This document shows positions 1-12,589 of a stretch of 64,000 nucleotides of DNA, in pieces (the first letter of the stretch is position 1; each line of letters begins with the position of its first letter). The stretch is taken from positions 72,433,427 to 72,497,426 of the forward strand of contig JAYESD010000004.1 in assembly GCA_036927565.1 (NCBI GenBank), read 5' to 3'. A model generated the notes under the pieces. It had not been told where the DNA came from, ran no database searches, and worked only from the letters and a program-made list of their open reading frames with translations. Made by a program: the position numbers and the translations under genes. This stretch comes from Tuctoria greenei. Its lineage: Eukaryota > Streptophyta > Magnoliopsida > Poales > Poaceae.

Positions 1-1170
1 TAAGAAAGCATGGTTTTTGGAATGGGTTGGATGATATGGTGGTTTTGCTTGCCTTAGATCTAAGCACTGGTTCATGCAAGAATATGCCTGGACAACAGTG
101 CCACCACAAGGCCAAGTATGGGTGTGGCTTAGCTGATTAATTAGTGTGTAGCCAGTATCGTTCAGATCATAATGATGGATCGGGGAATGGGAGTTGGTTG
201 GGTTTGTAGTAATGGCGGGACTGCACTGGGATCCGAACAACACAAGAGGGGGTCCTTGGATGGTTGTGCTCAGTTGGAGAAATCACCTCATGTTAAACCT
301 CTGTGGGTTCGCACATGCTGTAATCACTCTGTAAAGACTATTTTGTGATATCTTGTCCATACACTTATGGTAGTATATTTGCAATAAAGGAGGTTTCTCT
401 TTAGTCACCGACGGGTGACGAAATCATGAACTTGTGGGTAAAGTGGTACGACCTCGGAAAAGTGTTAAAAACTATCATGATAACCGTGCTCCCGGTTAAG
501 AGCACCTGGATTTGGTTTGAAGGAAACTTGGGTGTTGGTTGGGTTTGGTTATGGTTATGGTTTGGGTTATGTCATATGAGTATGGTTGGTTATGAAGGTA
601 TGAAATTGGTATATGGAGGTGATATTAATTGATGGTTGGTTATAAATGAGTTATGATGGTAAATGAGGATGTTGAATATGTGTTATGTTAATTACATGGG
701 TTTTGATGGGATTGAATCAAACATATACATTGTAAGTTGCTTTTACATGTTTGCGAACTAAATGAGCTCTATGCAACTAGCCATTTATTATCATCCTTGT
801 TTTTGGCTACATGTCATACTTTCTCACACTTGCTGAGTACGACATGTGCTCACCCTTGCTATTCCCACATTAATTCAGTAACAGGTGACAATTTGGAGTG
901 TCGTCGGGACTATGAGGAGTTCTAGGTGTGCGTGTTACCCTCAAATTGCCTGTGGAGATGGAGTCTATTAGTGTTTAGTTTTTTCAGTGGGATGTTATTA
1001 GAGATTGTATTCAAGATTATTTTGATATTGTAATAAGGTACTATTATTATTATTATTCGAAACATGGTTATAATCTGAATATCATTTGTGACACACTTGT
1101 GTATGTGTGTTACACCTCCTGGACATACATATGCGTCACACTTGGTGCACTCTCGGAGCTGGGTGTCACA
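1..1170 (+). repeat. 3' part of a long LTR (TGTAACACC...GGTGTCACA family), cut by window start
   Basis: This stretch aligns by eye along its whole length with about 4878-6058, the 3' part of the solo LTR at 3149-6058. Shared blocks include TGGGTTGGATG near the start, TTAGATCTAAG, the ATTGTAATAA block, and the final stretch ending GGTGTCACA. It ends at the same terminal dinucleotide CA as that LTR, so it is a second copy of the family that begins before the window. No coding frame is supported. Whether it is a solo LTR or the 5' LTR of a larger element cannot be decided, because no convincing primer binding site follows. Confidence 0.7.
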
Positions 1171-3070
1171 TGGACGATAGAGAGATGGCCTCACATGAGG
1201 CTTCATCTTGGGTATCGGATACCCTCAATGTCTCTGACGTTCCATATCCGAGTCCCAACTCGGCTATCCCGTGGTAGCCCCCTAGGGGTCAGCGTCGAGA
1301 CGACCGGGCCCACTAAGAGGATCGAGATTTGTGCAAATGGCCCAAGCAGGTCATGAAAATATGTGGGCACCACACTGCAGTCACATAGCCCGTCTATAAC
1401 GACGTGTGGTTCCGTTCGCCCTTGCAATCAAGAGAGATCAGGTTTCACTCGAATTTAACTGTTAGGTAGATCAATGAGCTCGGGAGTTCGTCCAAGATCA
1501 TCCCTTCTGAGTCACAGTCGGCTCGGAGAATGGTGGCGTCTGCCGCTGAGGCCCCAACAGCAGGCATGACGAATGCTTGAAGCCGGCCGACCCTCGAGCT
1601 CTCAAGCTCTAACTGAAGGCCAGGGGGAGGCACCGCAGTTCGCTGTGTCTGAGCCCCAATCCCTCCATCCTTAGCTTGAGGGTGGATGCACCAGCCGCCA
1701 ACTCTCCTGGCCCTGATGCACTCAGAGGACCAAAACGTACTTCGTGCCGATGAACAGCTTCAAAGGCGGAACACGCTCGGGTCGTTGTGACCAACCCCTA
1801 TAGGGCGCTCACCTCGGGACGTGCTGCAGCACCCAATCCCGCTAGAAAGAAGCTGAGTATAATTATCCACTCGCCCAAAACTCCAACTTCCATCACAAAA
1901 GAGGGCTATGATCCTGAGCATGGGCCCAAATAGAGTTCTAGATACTGACACCAAATGTTAGACTTGGGGGCTCTCACCCGACCAGGCCCACTGGGAGTCT
2001 CAGGATCCATTCCTTTAGGACATTCTTACTTGCAAAAGTACTCCTTTCATGTCCTGCAACCTACAGTCTACGAGCAATGAAAGTTTGAAGGGCATGGTTT
2101 GGGCAGGATTGTTGGACTAAAAGTACACAAAGGGGAAGCACTCCTAGAAATCATTAAAAAGATCCCATATTACATGATGGTTTGGATCATTACATGATGA
2201 AGCACATATTACATCTCTGAGAAATCATCCCTGTACAGGTGCTAACCTTCAAGGATGGCAACATAAATGACTATGCGCTTCTTCGACCCTTGAGCTTCGT
2301 CAACCTTCGAGGTCGACAACTTCGACAACTTTGAGCCCCACTGTCCCGCAGTGTCAGCAGCTCCAACAACTTCGTGCACTTCTCAGACATATGGTTTCTT
2401 TCTCGGCAGCTTCGATGACTTCATGCTCAACTTCCTGGCTGTCATTTCTTCCAAATCTAACGGCCCCATGATGTCCATGTGGCTGAAGTCTCCTTCTCCG
2501 TAAGGGATGCAGCACCCCGACCAGTGAAGGCTAATGACCCCGGGAAGCCCAAGCGGTTGAATCCCCTTCTTCGTCAGGGACGTGGTGCCCCATCGAGCAA
2601 TGGCCCACTAATATTAAAATACAAATATTGTGGTTCTCCACCACTTGCTTAGAAGGGTCAGTGTCGAGGCATGTTGAGGTAGGTCGAGATGCCAAGGCGT
2701 CCAACTTATTTCCCGACCACTCCGAAGCCACACGAAAAGGATTGCAATGGCTTGCAGACGCCCTACATCCGGATAAAAATCAACCCCCCTTTCGAATTTC
2801 AAACCGCCCCCCCCCCCCCCACCGTCAAGCTTTAGAGAGACTCCTGCACGTTTCAAACTGCTAGGTAACCCATCCTTTCCCTCCACACGTCCAACCGGGA
2901 CCTCCCCAACTGAGCTGATGACTCCAGCCGACCGGGACTGGAGTCTCGAATGTAACACTCTCATAGTCGGGAGAGGTGATTTGGATAAAATAGGGAAGGA
3001 TGGAAGGAAGGAGAGGGATAAGGTTTTTCACCATCGACTGAAGAAATGGGTGTGTAAATGGAGAAGATAA
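1171..3070. other. Unassigned stretch between LTRs
   Basis: No gene or element boundary could be recognised in these 1.9 kb. The segment is more GC-rich than its neighbours and has scattered short open frames on both strands without recognisable domains. It includes a TTCGA-rich low-complexity patch near 2255-2400 and a run of 14 C at 2807-2820. The phrase ACTTGGGGGCTC near 1962 resembles the start of some gypsy LTRs, but no matching end was found. It may be the internal region or remnant of a retroelement whose LTR is at 1-1170; that is only inference. Confidence 0.3.
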
Positions 3071-6000
3071 TGTGAGAGCTACGTGCTGAATACATTGCCA
3101 TTTATGTTAAAAGTGAGTGTTTACATGCAATGTTTTGAATTTACCTGATGTAACACCCTCATTTTCATCCATCGTGCATTGCATACATTCTTATACATGT
3201 TTAATATTAAGCTAACAAAAGTAACAAGTTTAAAATGAATTAGAACCAAAACAACAATTAAAAACCTGTTTCATGCGGACTTGTTCGGATTGGACCCCGG
3301 ACTAGTCTGATGTACTCTCTGTTGTTTGCCGGACTTATCCGTTTTTTGCCCCGAATTAGTCTGAAAATGCTTTTGTTGTTGTCTATACTTGTCCGTTCTT
3401 TAGTACGGACTAGTCCGATCTTCGCTACTAGAACTTTTCAGAGTTGTCCGATAATTCCTCAACTTTGGTCCAGTTTTTGAAAATTGGATGAACCTCCGGA
3501 CTTGTCCGGCCCCATACCGAACTTGTCCACTTTGGTTTGTGGTCCTTTTCAGACTTGTCCAGATTTGCACCAGACTTGCTCGTTCTACTCTCTATACTCG
3601 ATCGGACTTGTCTGTCCCTTCTACTAACTAGTCCGCTGTGTAGGGTTTTGACTCGGATTCTATTTTTCCTCCACGACGAGTTATTGGGTAATTACCTTAA
3701 TTGGGCCCACGAAGTTGTTCCCAACCCATGAGGAACCCAAGGGGGACTCTACCAAGGCCTCTAATTGTTTCTGCTGCCCCGTACTCAAGTTCCACCTAAA
3801 CCCTACCACCTCTGCCCTATATAAACACCTCACCACCCACCCTTTCATCTAATTGCCACACCAGGAGAAACCCTTAACCCTATTTCGTGAGAGCTGCCAT
3901 CGAGGAGCCTCCATCGCAGGGAGAAGAAGGAGGATGAAGGAAGAAGTAGGATCAAGTGATATCGTCGTCGCTGCTGCGATCTTCATCAACACTTCATCTT
4001 CAACATTTTCCCTCCACATTCTTCATCTTGTTTGGATCTAGACGTCAAGGTCTCAAGTTTCGTCGAATCCTCAACCACTGAACCCTAGGATTCACATTAA
4101 ATACCTTAGATTCATCTTTTATGTGTAAAATATGGTTCCATATTAACTCAAACTATGCTCTAGTTGAAAATTTGCCCAAAACCCTAGCCATAACGGACTT
4201 GTCCGATCCAGTGCGGACTAGTCCGATTTCCTCTCTGTTCCAGAACGGACACGTCTGGTCTGGTGCGGACTCGTCCGGTTCTTCAGTTCTAGAAATTCCT
4301 GGAACTTCTTTAATATTCTCCAAAATGACTTCAAACTTGTTCGAACAGGTAAAACTTAATTGTAACTAGTTAGTAGGAAATGATAGAAACTTGATAACAT
4401 ATGTTACCACATAATTGCATAATTCATGCATGTCATGACATATTGAGTAATATATGAGCATTTATTGATCATAATGCTTGTTTTGTATGTTGCTGCGCGA
4501 AATAGAAGGTGTTGCTCTAGAGGGTGCTATCGAGGACCTCCAGCACCAGAACTTCGAAGCTTTTGATCCTAACCAGTCTCAGGAGCAGGGCAAGTGTCCT
4601 TCATCATTTTGATCATATTTTTAAATGTTTTGTTTGAAAAAAATTGCATGCTCGTGTCAAATCGATGGGAATCCCAGGATAGGTGTTTACTAGACTTGTT
4701 TGACCATCCTTGTTACTTGGAATATATTGTAGAGAGTCGGGAAGGGTATTTTACCTTTTTGCTTTGCTCTAATTAATTGGGTGGGAAAACAACCTAATGG
4801 TTTAACTTTGAATTAATGACATGTATATGATGAGAATTGATGAATGTGGTCAAATGGTAACATTGGAGTTTGGAGATCTAAGCAAGCTTGGATTGTTGAC
4901 TGGGTTGGATGTTATGGTGGTTTAGCTTGCTATAGATCTAAGGATCGGTTCGTGGAGCGACTATCCAAGATTTACATTGCCATCACAAGGCCAAGTATAG
5001 GTGTTGCATATCTGAATAATTAGGTGTGCTGCTGGTATTGTAGGGACCATTAGATGGTGTGGGGAATGGGAGTCGAGGAGGGCTACCCTGGGAACCGCAT
5101 GACACATGAGGGGGCCCGTAGGTGGGAGAATGGAGATTCAAGCCTGCTGGTGAAACCTTATAGGGTCCGTACATATTAGTAGTCCCTTTGTAAAAGCAAT
5201 TTTGTGATATCTTGGCCACACACCAAAGGAAGTGTAAGACAACATAAGAGAGGTTATTAGTCACTGAATGGTGCTGAAATCAGAAACGTGTAGGTAAAGT
5301 TGTACAACCTCTGAAGACTGTTAAAAACTATCATGATAGGCGGGCTCCCGATTATGAGCGACCTGGGCCCTCACATGATTAGAGTGGAACTTAGTTTTTG
5401 GGATGGTTTGGTTATGATTATAGTTTGAGTTGTGATAAATGAACATGGTTGATGATGACGGTAAGAATTTGGTACATGGATGGATAACCGTTGATGGATG
5501 AAACATGATGGTAATTGAGAATGATGGATATGAATTATTATGTTTATTTGAGATATGATGATATTATTTCACATAGACATTGTAGGATGCTTTTTACATG
5601 TTTTCAATGTACTTTTTAGCATATAGCCATGATTTTTTATCATTCCTTGTTGAAGCTACATGTCATTTTTTTCCCGCACTTGGTACGACATGTGCTCAGC
5701 ATTGCAATTCTCCCCACCAACAGATTCAAGTGATGTTTGGGAGTACCCTGAGGATAATGCGGAGTTCTAGTTTGTGTGCTACCGTTGGCTTGCCTGTGGT
5801 TAAGCTTGGAGCCGCGCTATCCCATATGCTTAGTTGCTTAGTTAGTCTATTTCCTATGCATCAAGTTCAGTATTATTAGTAATAATAATCAGATTTTGTA
5901 ATTTGAGGATTATTTGAATATTGTAATAAAAGTACTTATTAACTAGTTTGTGTTGTGGTAATTTATGTATATCGTTTGTGATGCACTCGTGTATGTGTGT

Positions 6001-7534
6001 TGAACATCCTTGGCACACATACGCATCACACTTGGTTCATTTCAAACCGGGTGTCACACCCTAGAAGCCCACTTCAGATTGTCCGAATTTGTGAGTCATT
6101 CCATCGAGTGTTTGAACTTTTCTTGTATTATGCATTGCTGTTGTTTTGGACTGTCTGAACTTTCTATGTGCTGAAATATTCGTACGACTGTTACATTTTT
6201 CATTTGCAATGTTTAAACCTTGCTTTACACTTATGGGAAAGTTTGCTTAGTACTTTTAGAAAAAGTTTGATGCATTTTTGCTTATCAATGGTGGATTATA
6301 TTTTGCTATGTTTGTAACAGGTTTATATGAGGTGCTCACATAAGGTGTTGTGGTTTTCGGATTAGTGTGCGTCAAGTCGAGGACTTGTGCTCGGAGAAGT
6401 TATTTGTTTGTTCATGTGCAGATGTTTCTTGAGGTCAAGACATGGACGGTGACAGTATCTATTGAACTAGTCTTAGTGAAAGGATCAGGTTCAACAACAA
6501 AGTTCGGGAGGACTTGTGGTTGAGTTGATCGGGAGGTCACACGACATGTTTATCTGCATATGAAGGTAACATGAATGTTGTTTGAAAGTGTTTGCACATG
6601 TGCAAGGAGTTCATATACATGGCTACATTGTTCCAACGGGTGATCAAGAGATATGGATGTGAACAATCCAACCTGCTGGATTATGCCTCACACTGCGGCT
6701 GAGGTGGTTATGGTTCGTTTATGGAATGTTTCGAATTGGTTATGGTTAGATTTCCTGTTGGTCATGAAGATGAGTTGTTTTAGGAATGTGTAGGACGTTC
6801 CTAAGGTGTTTGGAAGTCTTAATATTTCTTCTATCTGCGTATAGAAGAGTCTTAAGCAATTATGGAAAGTTTTGGTTGAAACTGAGTAGGATTAGGAGTT
6901 CTAGTTAGGATTGGTTTGGCCTTAGGGCTGGTTATATAAGGAAGTGAGGCCAGAGGTCGTGGTGAGACAACTTTGGGCCATTCCTCTTGTGTCTTTGGTG
7001 AATAAAATCCTTAGTTTAGATGAGATTTTGTGCCTTGTTCGTCCGACTTGTTTTCATCAAGTCTATCTCGCCGAGGTTCTGCGCTGCCCGACTTTTCTTT
7101 AGTGTTTTGATCATAACTCACGTTTAAAGATCCAATTGATGTGATTCTTTTTGTGTTATCTTCAAAACTCAATTCTATATCATCTACGAAAATTTAACAG
7201 TCTTTGGATTTGTAGTTTTTGTGTTACACAAGTTTCTTTGGAGCATAGCAGATCTATTTGCTCTCTGTTAGAACAGATTGACCTTTGCTCAGGGTTTCGG
7301 TCATAACTTGAGTTTTACTTGACGGTTTCTCGTGATTCTTTTTGTCTTCTCTTCATGACTTGATTCTCTACAATCTCTACTACTTTTTTCATGGCTGAAC
7401 ACGTTTGGAATATTTGCACACACAGTTTCTTATTAGGTTGATTTTCTTTCAATGGATTTTTGTAGCTTCCGCTAAAAACATTTAATCTACCATTCACCCC
7501 CCCTGTAGCTTTTCACGTGGTCTTCAATCCTACA
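3071..7534 (+). repeat. 5' LTR of the copia element, split by a solo LTR
   Basis: The left part is 3071-3148 and the right part 6059-7534, about 1.55 kb once the insert is removed. It starts TGTGAGAGC and ends CCTACA, directly before the primer binding site. Sequence from 3071-3148 and 6059-6840 aligns with 17836-18718, for example TTTGAAT(A/T)TAC(T/C)TGA, GTGCTCGGA and GAGGTGCTCA. A TATA-like TTATATAAGG lies at 6932-6941, consistent with a retroelement promoter. Confidence 0.7.
3149..6058 (+). repeat. Solo LTR (about 2.9 kb) inserted in the copia 5' LTR
   Basis: The segment begins TGTAACACC and ends GGTGTCACA, a matched terminal inverted repeat with the usual TG...CA ends. It contains a TATA box (CTATATAAAC, 3817-3826) and no coding frame or internal domain. 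It interrupts copia LTR sequence that is continuous in the other LTR copy at 17906-17930. The flanks CCTGA (3144-3148) and CCCTA (6059-6063) look like a decayed 5-bp target duplication. Its 3' 1.2 kb matches window positions 1-1170. It contains many GGACTAGTCCG / GGACTTGTCCG motifs at 3285-3640 and 4195-4285. Loss of the interior by LTR-LTR recombination is the usual explanation. Confidence 0.75.
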
Positions 7535-7535
7535 A

Positions 7536-7549
7536 TAGGTATCAGAGCC
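7536..7549 (+). promoter_or_regulatory. Primer binding site of the copia element (tRNA-Met type)
   Basis: TAGGTATCAGAGCC lies one base after the LTR end and matches the TGGTATCAGAGC primer site used with initiator tRNA-Met, with A in place of the first G of TGG. Confidence 0.75.
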
Positions 7550-7595
7550 ATGATGCTCTAGTATTTTTTATTTGCACGTGTTTTTACTAGTCATC

Positions 7596-7847
7596 ATGGA
7601 GAAATACTATGGAAAACCTTATGTGTTTAATGGCACTGATTTTTGGGTTTGGAAGGCTAGTATGGAGGCATACATACAAGCGCAAGGTTTCGCCATCTGG
7701 GAGAAAGTCTACAAATTCTACGCCGTGCCACATGTTGACGTTTCTTACATCATAGATAAAAATTCGCAAGCGCACAGAAACTGTCATGTAGCACTTCCCC
7801 TTAAGAGTATTCCCAAGGATATTGAATCCAAAGAACGTGTGTGCTAA
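7596..7847 (+). pseudogene. gag: Copia gag, N-terminal fragment
   Basis: About 83 residues starting MEKYYGKPYVFNGTDF, 46 bases after the primer binding site. The pattern (KP-VF-GT-F--WKASMEAYIQAQG--IWE) is the start of plant copia gag proteins of the UBN2/DUF4219 type. The frame ends at a stop at 7845-7847, after which sequence similarity switches to inverted gypsy LTR DNA, so the rest of gag, protease and integrase is missing here. The ATG at 7596 is preferred over the upstream ATG at 7572 because the family similarity begins there. Confidence 0.6.
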
Positions 7848-7859
7848 TCTTACAAACTA

Positions 7860-8600
7860 ATTCACCCAAGGACACAAAGTTGTTTGTTAGGCAAGGAAGA
7901 GAGACAAATTCAAAGTATTGATTCTAATTCAAAGGAATTTGCGATAGCTGCTTGCTTCGGGCACGGGTCCCTAGCAACACTAGGACGACTCCTGCCAAGA
8001 GCCTATGGCATACCCAAACATGGAGGATTACTAAGGACATATAAGGCTATAACCACCTACTACCTATCATTTCAATCTGTGGTTCTACGAGATATTCACT
8101 GGTGATTTCTAACCTAAGCACTGCACTTACTATCTAAATCATAACTCTAGTTATTTCGAACACAAAGCTACAATTAGGGCCTCTAATAAATTAATGCAAT
8201 GAACCCACAAGTAACTACTTGTGCAGACTACCTTGAATTAGAAATCAAACTTGCAATGAATTCACAAAGGTTTACTTGATTTGAATAAAACCTTTGTAGG
8301 GGTACAAGTGTAGAAGAGGGACCTGACAAGCCCAAGCATCCTTCTCCTAGACTCTTCCCTACACTCTCCATTTACTTGGCAGCCTCTAGGACTAATCTAA
8401 ACCTTAGGAGTGGTATTCTATTCTCAACTTTTGGTGTTTGTGTGAAGTGAGGTGTAGGATGCTATTTAAAGGAGCAGAAGGGTCGGTTCCTGCCACCAAT
8501 TGCGCGTGATTCAGTTACCACTGACTACTTCAAGCGGGGAGGAGCCAACACATGGAAGCTGACCGGGTTTGGCACTAGGAAGGGGTAGATTACATTCCAA
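7860..8600 (-). repeat. Inverted fragment of an Athila/Tat-type gypsy LTR
   Basis: Read on the minus strand this piece aligns with parts of the LTR at 10723-12327. Shared blocks are the CCTCCATGTTTGG(C/G)TATGCC region (7995-8020 against about 11820), the GTAGGTGGT block, and the GTGTTGGCTCCTCCC...GCTT block (8535-8560 against about 11130). Divergence is considerable and neither LTR terminus is present, so it is a truncated, related copy in inverted orientation. Confidence 0.6.
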
Positions 8601-8721
8601 GAACAGGGCCAATTGAATGCACTTCACTGATTACTCGTATAACTACTAAGGTAGGAGCACTAGAATATTCTTCATTTGAGTATATTGAAAATGACAGAAA
8701 ATTAATTGATGAGATTATTTA

Positions 8722-9373
8722 GTGCAAGGACATACCCTTAAGCATGATCAAGATGGCTCTTTGTTATTTTATTTTCCCGGCTTTGTCAATGAAATTCAGT
8801 TACCTAACCCGGATTATCATTTGTACAAATGCCAGAGGCCAACCATTGACATTCCTCCCATCAAGGAAGCACGAAGGAGTAATGTCTTTGGCAGGGTAAC
8901 CACGAGCCATGCAAGGAGAGCGGCCATGCCTTCGACAATTTCCACAATCCATGAGTATGAATAGGAAGAGAAGCCAACGGCTGATGCACCCGGATGGACT
9001 AAACCTCCATCGTATGAGACTGAAGGTCCGTCTTGGCATGGATGGTCGGGTGCCACATGGGAGCCACCCCTATCCACTTCAAGCTCTAGCAGCTTGCCTC
9101 CAACATCCATGAGAAGATGTCGTTCCTCTTCGGCTAGAAGTCACTGTGACAATAGACAAGGAATTACAGATCTCACTAGATGTATGGAAGCTTGAAGTGA
9201 GAACGGGTGACATCTACAACACTCTCCAAGGGCATGTCCAAGGTACCCAAGATTGGCAACACCACATGGATGCTCAATTCACCCACTTCAACTCCACGCT
9301 ACAACAACAACAAGCCGATCTCGCGGCATACTTCCGTCATCAAGGGTTCAACCCTCATCACGGAGGTGAGTGA
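8722..9373 (+). pseudogene. 3' ORF remnant of an Athila/Tat-type gypsy element
   Basis: Two adjoining frames carry tail-ORF-like sequence. 8722-8964 includes PDYHLYKCQRPTIDIPPI and then, past a stop, a proline/tryptophan-rich stretch. 9146-9373 includes a GDIYNTLQGHVQGTQDW motif followed by glutamine-rich sequence. Extra ORFs of this composition sit between polymerase and the polypurine tract in large grass gypsy elements, and here the segment is followed by such a tract at 10708-10722. No catalytic motif is present and function is unknown. Stops and a frameshift make it non-functional. Confidence 0.4.
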
Positions 9374-10722
9374 AGAACAACCTTGGGGGAGGATCCCCAC
9401 TTGAGGTAAATTGTATCAACCCCTTGCATATTTTTCATTCACCCATCATCCACCTTGCATATATAAAAAATAAGTAGAACAGATTTTTTCAAATAAAATA
9501 AATGATGTGTGGTAAGAATGATTTGGAATTCACATGGATGAAATGATGAATTGTTGCCCTGTTTTAATTTTTCTAGGTCCCTAGTTTAGAACTTACTACT
9601 CTCCAACATATTGCTCTCATTGCCTAAAATTGCTTTTGCCTTGATTTGGAAATTGTGGGTACCAAAAGCTTAATCCATTCTAAGTTGTTGTGAGATATGA
9701 TATAGTGATAGGGCTGCTATTCCTAGTTTGAAAGTAAAACTTTTATTTCCATAGAAATACTAAAAAGATTTAAGTTACTCTCATTTGATTGGAAATACCT
9801 ACCAAAGTCATATGATATATCACATTGATAGACCTTATGCATATGCTATTTGTCTTCACATTGAGCTTTGTCAAACTAGTATAGACCTATGTGAGATTTC
9901 ATTCATTAGTTTTTGAATTCAAGACTTCACTTGCACATGATATACTTCTACACTAGAAGTAAGACAAATTCCACAATACCACCATTCCACAATAAAAAGA
10001 GAAACTCCATGACATTCATGCTTAGTACTCTCTCCAAAATTTATTGCATAGAAAGGGAGTAGAAGACATGGCTACAACAAAAAGAAAAAAAAAGAAAATG
10101 CATGCTTAGATCATAAGCATGAGAAAAAAAGTAGCCATGTTTCATCCCAGCCAAACAAGAGAGTCCACTCAAAAAGGAGTCATCTCAAATATCTACATCC
10201 ACTTCATTCCATCACACATGCACATGTCTTGGATAGAATTGTTTTGAATAAATTCCTCCTAAGGCTTGCTCTTATGACTTATCAATATTATTGTTGCAAA
10301 TATGCCTACAATATTCCCTACCAAGCTCCACATACAAGCCTTATGTAGAGGTAGGATGAATTTAGGCACAATGCCTTGGTGAGGATATATTTCCACTACA
10401 CATAAATGAGATACCGAGAGAATCAAGTTGAGATACTTAAAATCTAAATTGAACTCTCCGAAATTTGAGTGGAACTTGATTTCTAGGGTATGTGTTCTCC
10501 ATTTGCTGTTCTTTCTTTCAACCACCCATGAATAGGAGATGGCATAAGCCCCATAATGACTTGAGATGGGTGAAGTACCATGCCAATTTTTGAAATACTA
10601 GGTAGAGTATTTTTGTTGTGCACATGGTACTTTTGAAAAATAGAACATAGAAGCAACTCCTGATCATCAACCTAAAGTCTTGACTTTGCTCGGGACGAGC
10701 AAAGGATAAGCTTGGGGGAGTT
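9374..10722 (+). other. Gypsy 3' untranslated region with polypurine tract
   Basis: No coding frame is supported. The segment is AT-rich and ends with AAGCTTGGGGGAGTT at 10708-10722, directly before an LTR that starts TGTTGACGACTG. A GCTTGGGGGAG tract preceded by GCTCGGGACGAGCAAAG is the typical boundary of grass Athila/Tat elements, so this is their 3' untranslated region. Confidence 0.6.
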
Positions 10723-12327
10723 TGTTGACGACTGTTATATACCAATTTTACCCTTCAATATAACTCAATTATGTGAAGGAAATATCATTTTTTTGACACA
10801 TCACTCTTCTATCTAACCTATTTCCACTTGTCCTTTGAGAAAGTAGTGCATGCAGGCATTTTATGCATAATTGAAGTGAAACAAGGGGATGGATCCTATA
10901 AAATATCATTCCAGCCAATCAAGTGACGACATGTGGCCCCACATGGATCAAATGGCCTAGAAACAGAAATATCTGAGGCCATCCAATGGTGTAGCAATCA
11001 TATAAGGGGATAAGACCCACCTGGCAGAGACCTGGAGGAAGCACAGCCCCAACGGGGCTGAGACTAGGTCGGCCGACCTCCCTAGTTGGCCTACTAGGGA
11101 GTGGTGCCAAATCCGGTCAAATACCACGTGTTGGCTCCTCCCAGCTTGAAAAAGTCTTGGGTGATTGATTCACGCGCTTTTGGTGGCGGAAATCGACCCT
11201 TCTCCAAGCTATAAATAGGACCCCTCACCCCTCACTTCAACACACACCACTTGAGTATTCATCCATTGTATCCACTACTCTCCATAGGTTTAGAGGAGTA
11301 TAGGTTGTAGAGAGGAGAGTCACTAGTCCATAGTCCAAGTGGGAGAGGAGTATAAAAAGTCTCTTCCCCATTCCTAATTGGGAAAGGTATCGCTCTTATA
11401 TTCCAATTTGTATTTGTGACTTTACTCTTAATAAAGATGTTATTTTTAGTCTTCTATTATTCACATACTTAGATGAAGTATTTCTTGTTTGATTGTGGAC
11501 TCCATGTATGTGGTAGGAGTAATATTTATGATATGATATGCCATTGTCATTATATCATCATAAACACTACAAACCTCCACTATAGTCTAATTAGATACGA
11601 CATGATTATATTAACATGAATCACTTATCCTATGAATTAACATTGGTTCAACGATGATTTAGTTCATTGCCTTAGGATGGCTTGTGCCTAGGCTCTTAAG
11701 GTAATTACTTAATATGCTAGCATGGTGCTAGAATAGAGAGTAGAGTTGAATGTCTCAAAGACCCACGGATTAAAGAGGTAGGCAGTAGGTGGTGACATCC
11801 CTATCTGTCCTTTGTAATCCTCCATGTTTGGCTATGCCACAAGCTCTTGGCAGGAATCATCCTAGTATTGCTATGGGTAAACCTATGCCCGATGTGTTAA
11901 TCCACTTAGCATGAGAATTCATAATTAATATAATTATTAGTAACTAACTTAGGCTATGCATATGTACATTAGAAGCATAGTAGGAGTCTCTACCTAACCC
12001 TTAGCCTAGTCCTTCTTTACCTCATTTACCTCCCTTAGGATAGAATGCTCTTGTGTGTGTCACACTACTCCATCTATCATTTATCCATTCTTGCCAGAAC
12101 CTTAACTAGGCCAACCTAGGCTCTCCACTTGATGATTGCTTTACTTACATCTAGCCTTCCTTTGGGAGAATATAAATGACACCCTTTGGGAATACTCTTA
12201 GAGGGGAAATGCTACATCGATAGTTTTCGTACGCTTGCAGATTTACATGTATAATCTAAAATCTATTAACAAGCATTTCTGGCACCACCGCTAGGGATGA
12301 ATTATTAGTAGTGCGTAGGAACCATCA
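10723..12327 (+). repeat. LTR of an Athila/Tat-type gypsy element
   Basis: About 1.6 kb, starting TGTTGACGACTG after a polypurine tract and ending CCATCA shortly before a tRNA-Asp-type primer binding site at 12339. It has a TATA box (CTATAAATAG, 11209-11218) and ordinary LTR composition with no coding frame. It is unusual in being flanked on the left by element tail sequence and on the right by primer site and gag, so it serves both as a 3' and as a 5' LTR. Confidence 0.75.
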
Positions 12328-12338
12328 ACAAGCATTTC

Positions 12339-12355
12339 TGGCGCCGTTGCCGGGG
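12339..12355 (+). promoter_or_regulatory. Primer binding site (tRNA-Asp type), with a degenerate upstream duplicate
   Basis: TGGCGCCGTTGCCGGGG is the primer site typical of Athila/Tat elements. A degenerate copy of the same site, with the same AACAAGCATTTC lead-in, lies at 12280-12296 (TGGCACCACCGCTAGGG). Confidence 0.8.
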
Positions 12356-12589
12356 AAGGCAGCCGGAGTATTGCATGATTGAGTGAATAGGATAGGACCC
12401 TGGTAGGTTTTAGTAGGATAACCCTTCTCTGCTTTTACATTTTATGTGAAAACAGGGTTGTGTATGTCTGGTTTCCGCTTGCCGGAAAACTTTGTTGAAG
12501 ATCCCTAATCCTTTCTGAGAGATCGACCTCATGTCGTTACTCCTCAGAAGCTTCAAGCGGCAAAGCAAGCCACTGCACTACACCAACAA

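Noticed and set aside
1955..1985. TGTTAGACTTGGGGGCTC as a gypsy LTR start
   Set aside because: No matching LTR end, primer site or second copy was found in the window.
2614..2964. Open frame on the minus strand through a poly-C run
   Set aside because: The frame owes its glycine run to a C14 homopolymer and shows no domain, start context or conservation evidence.
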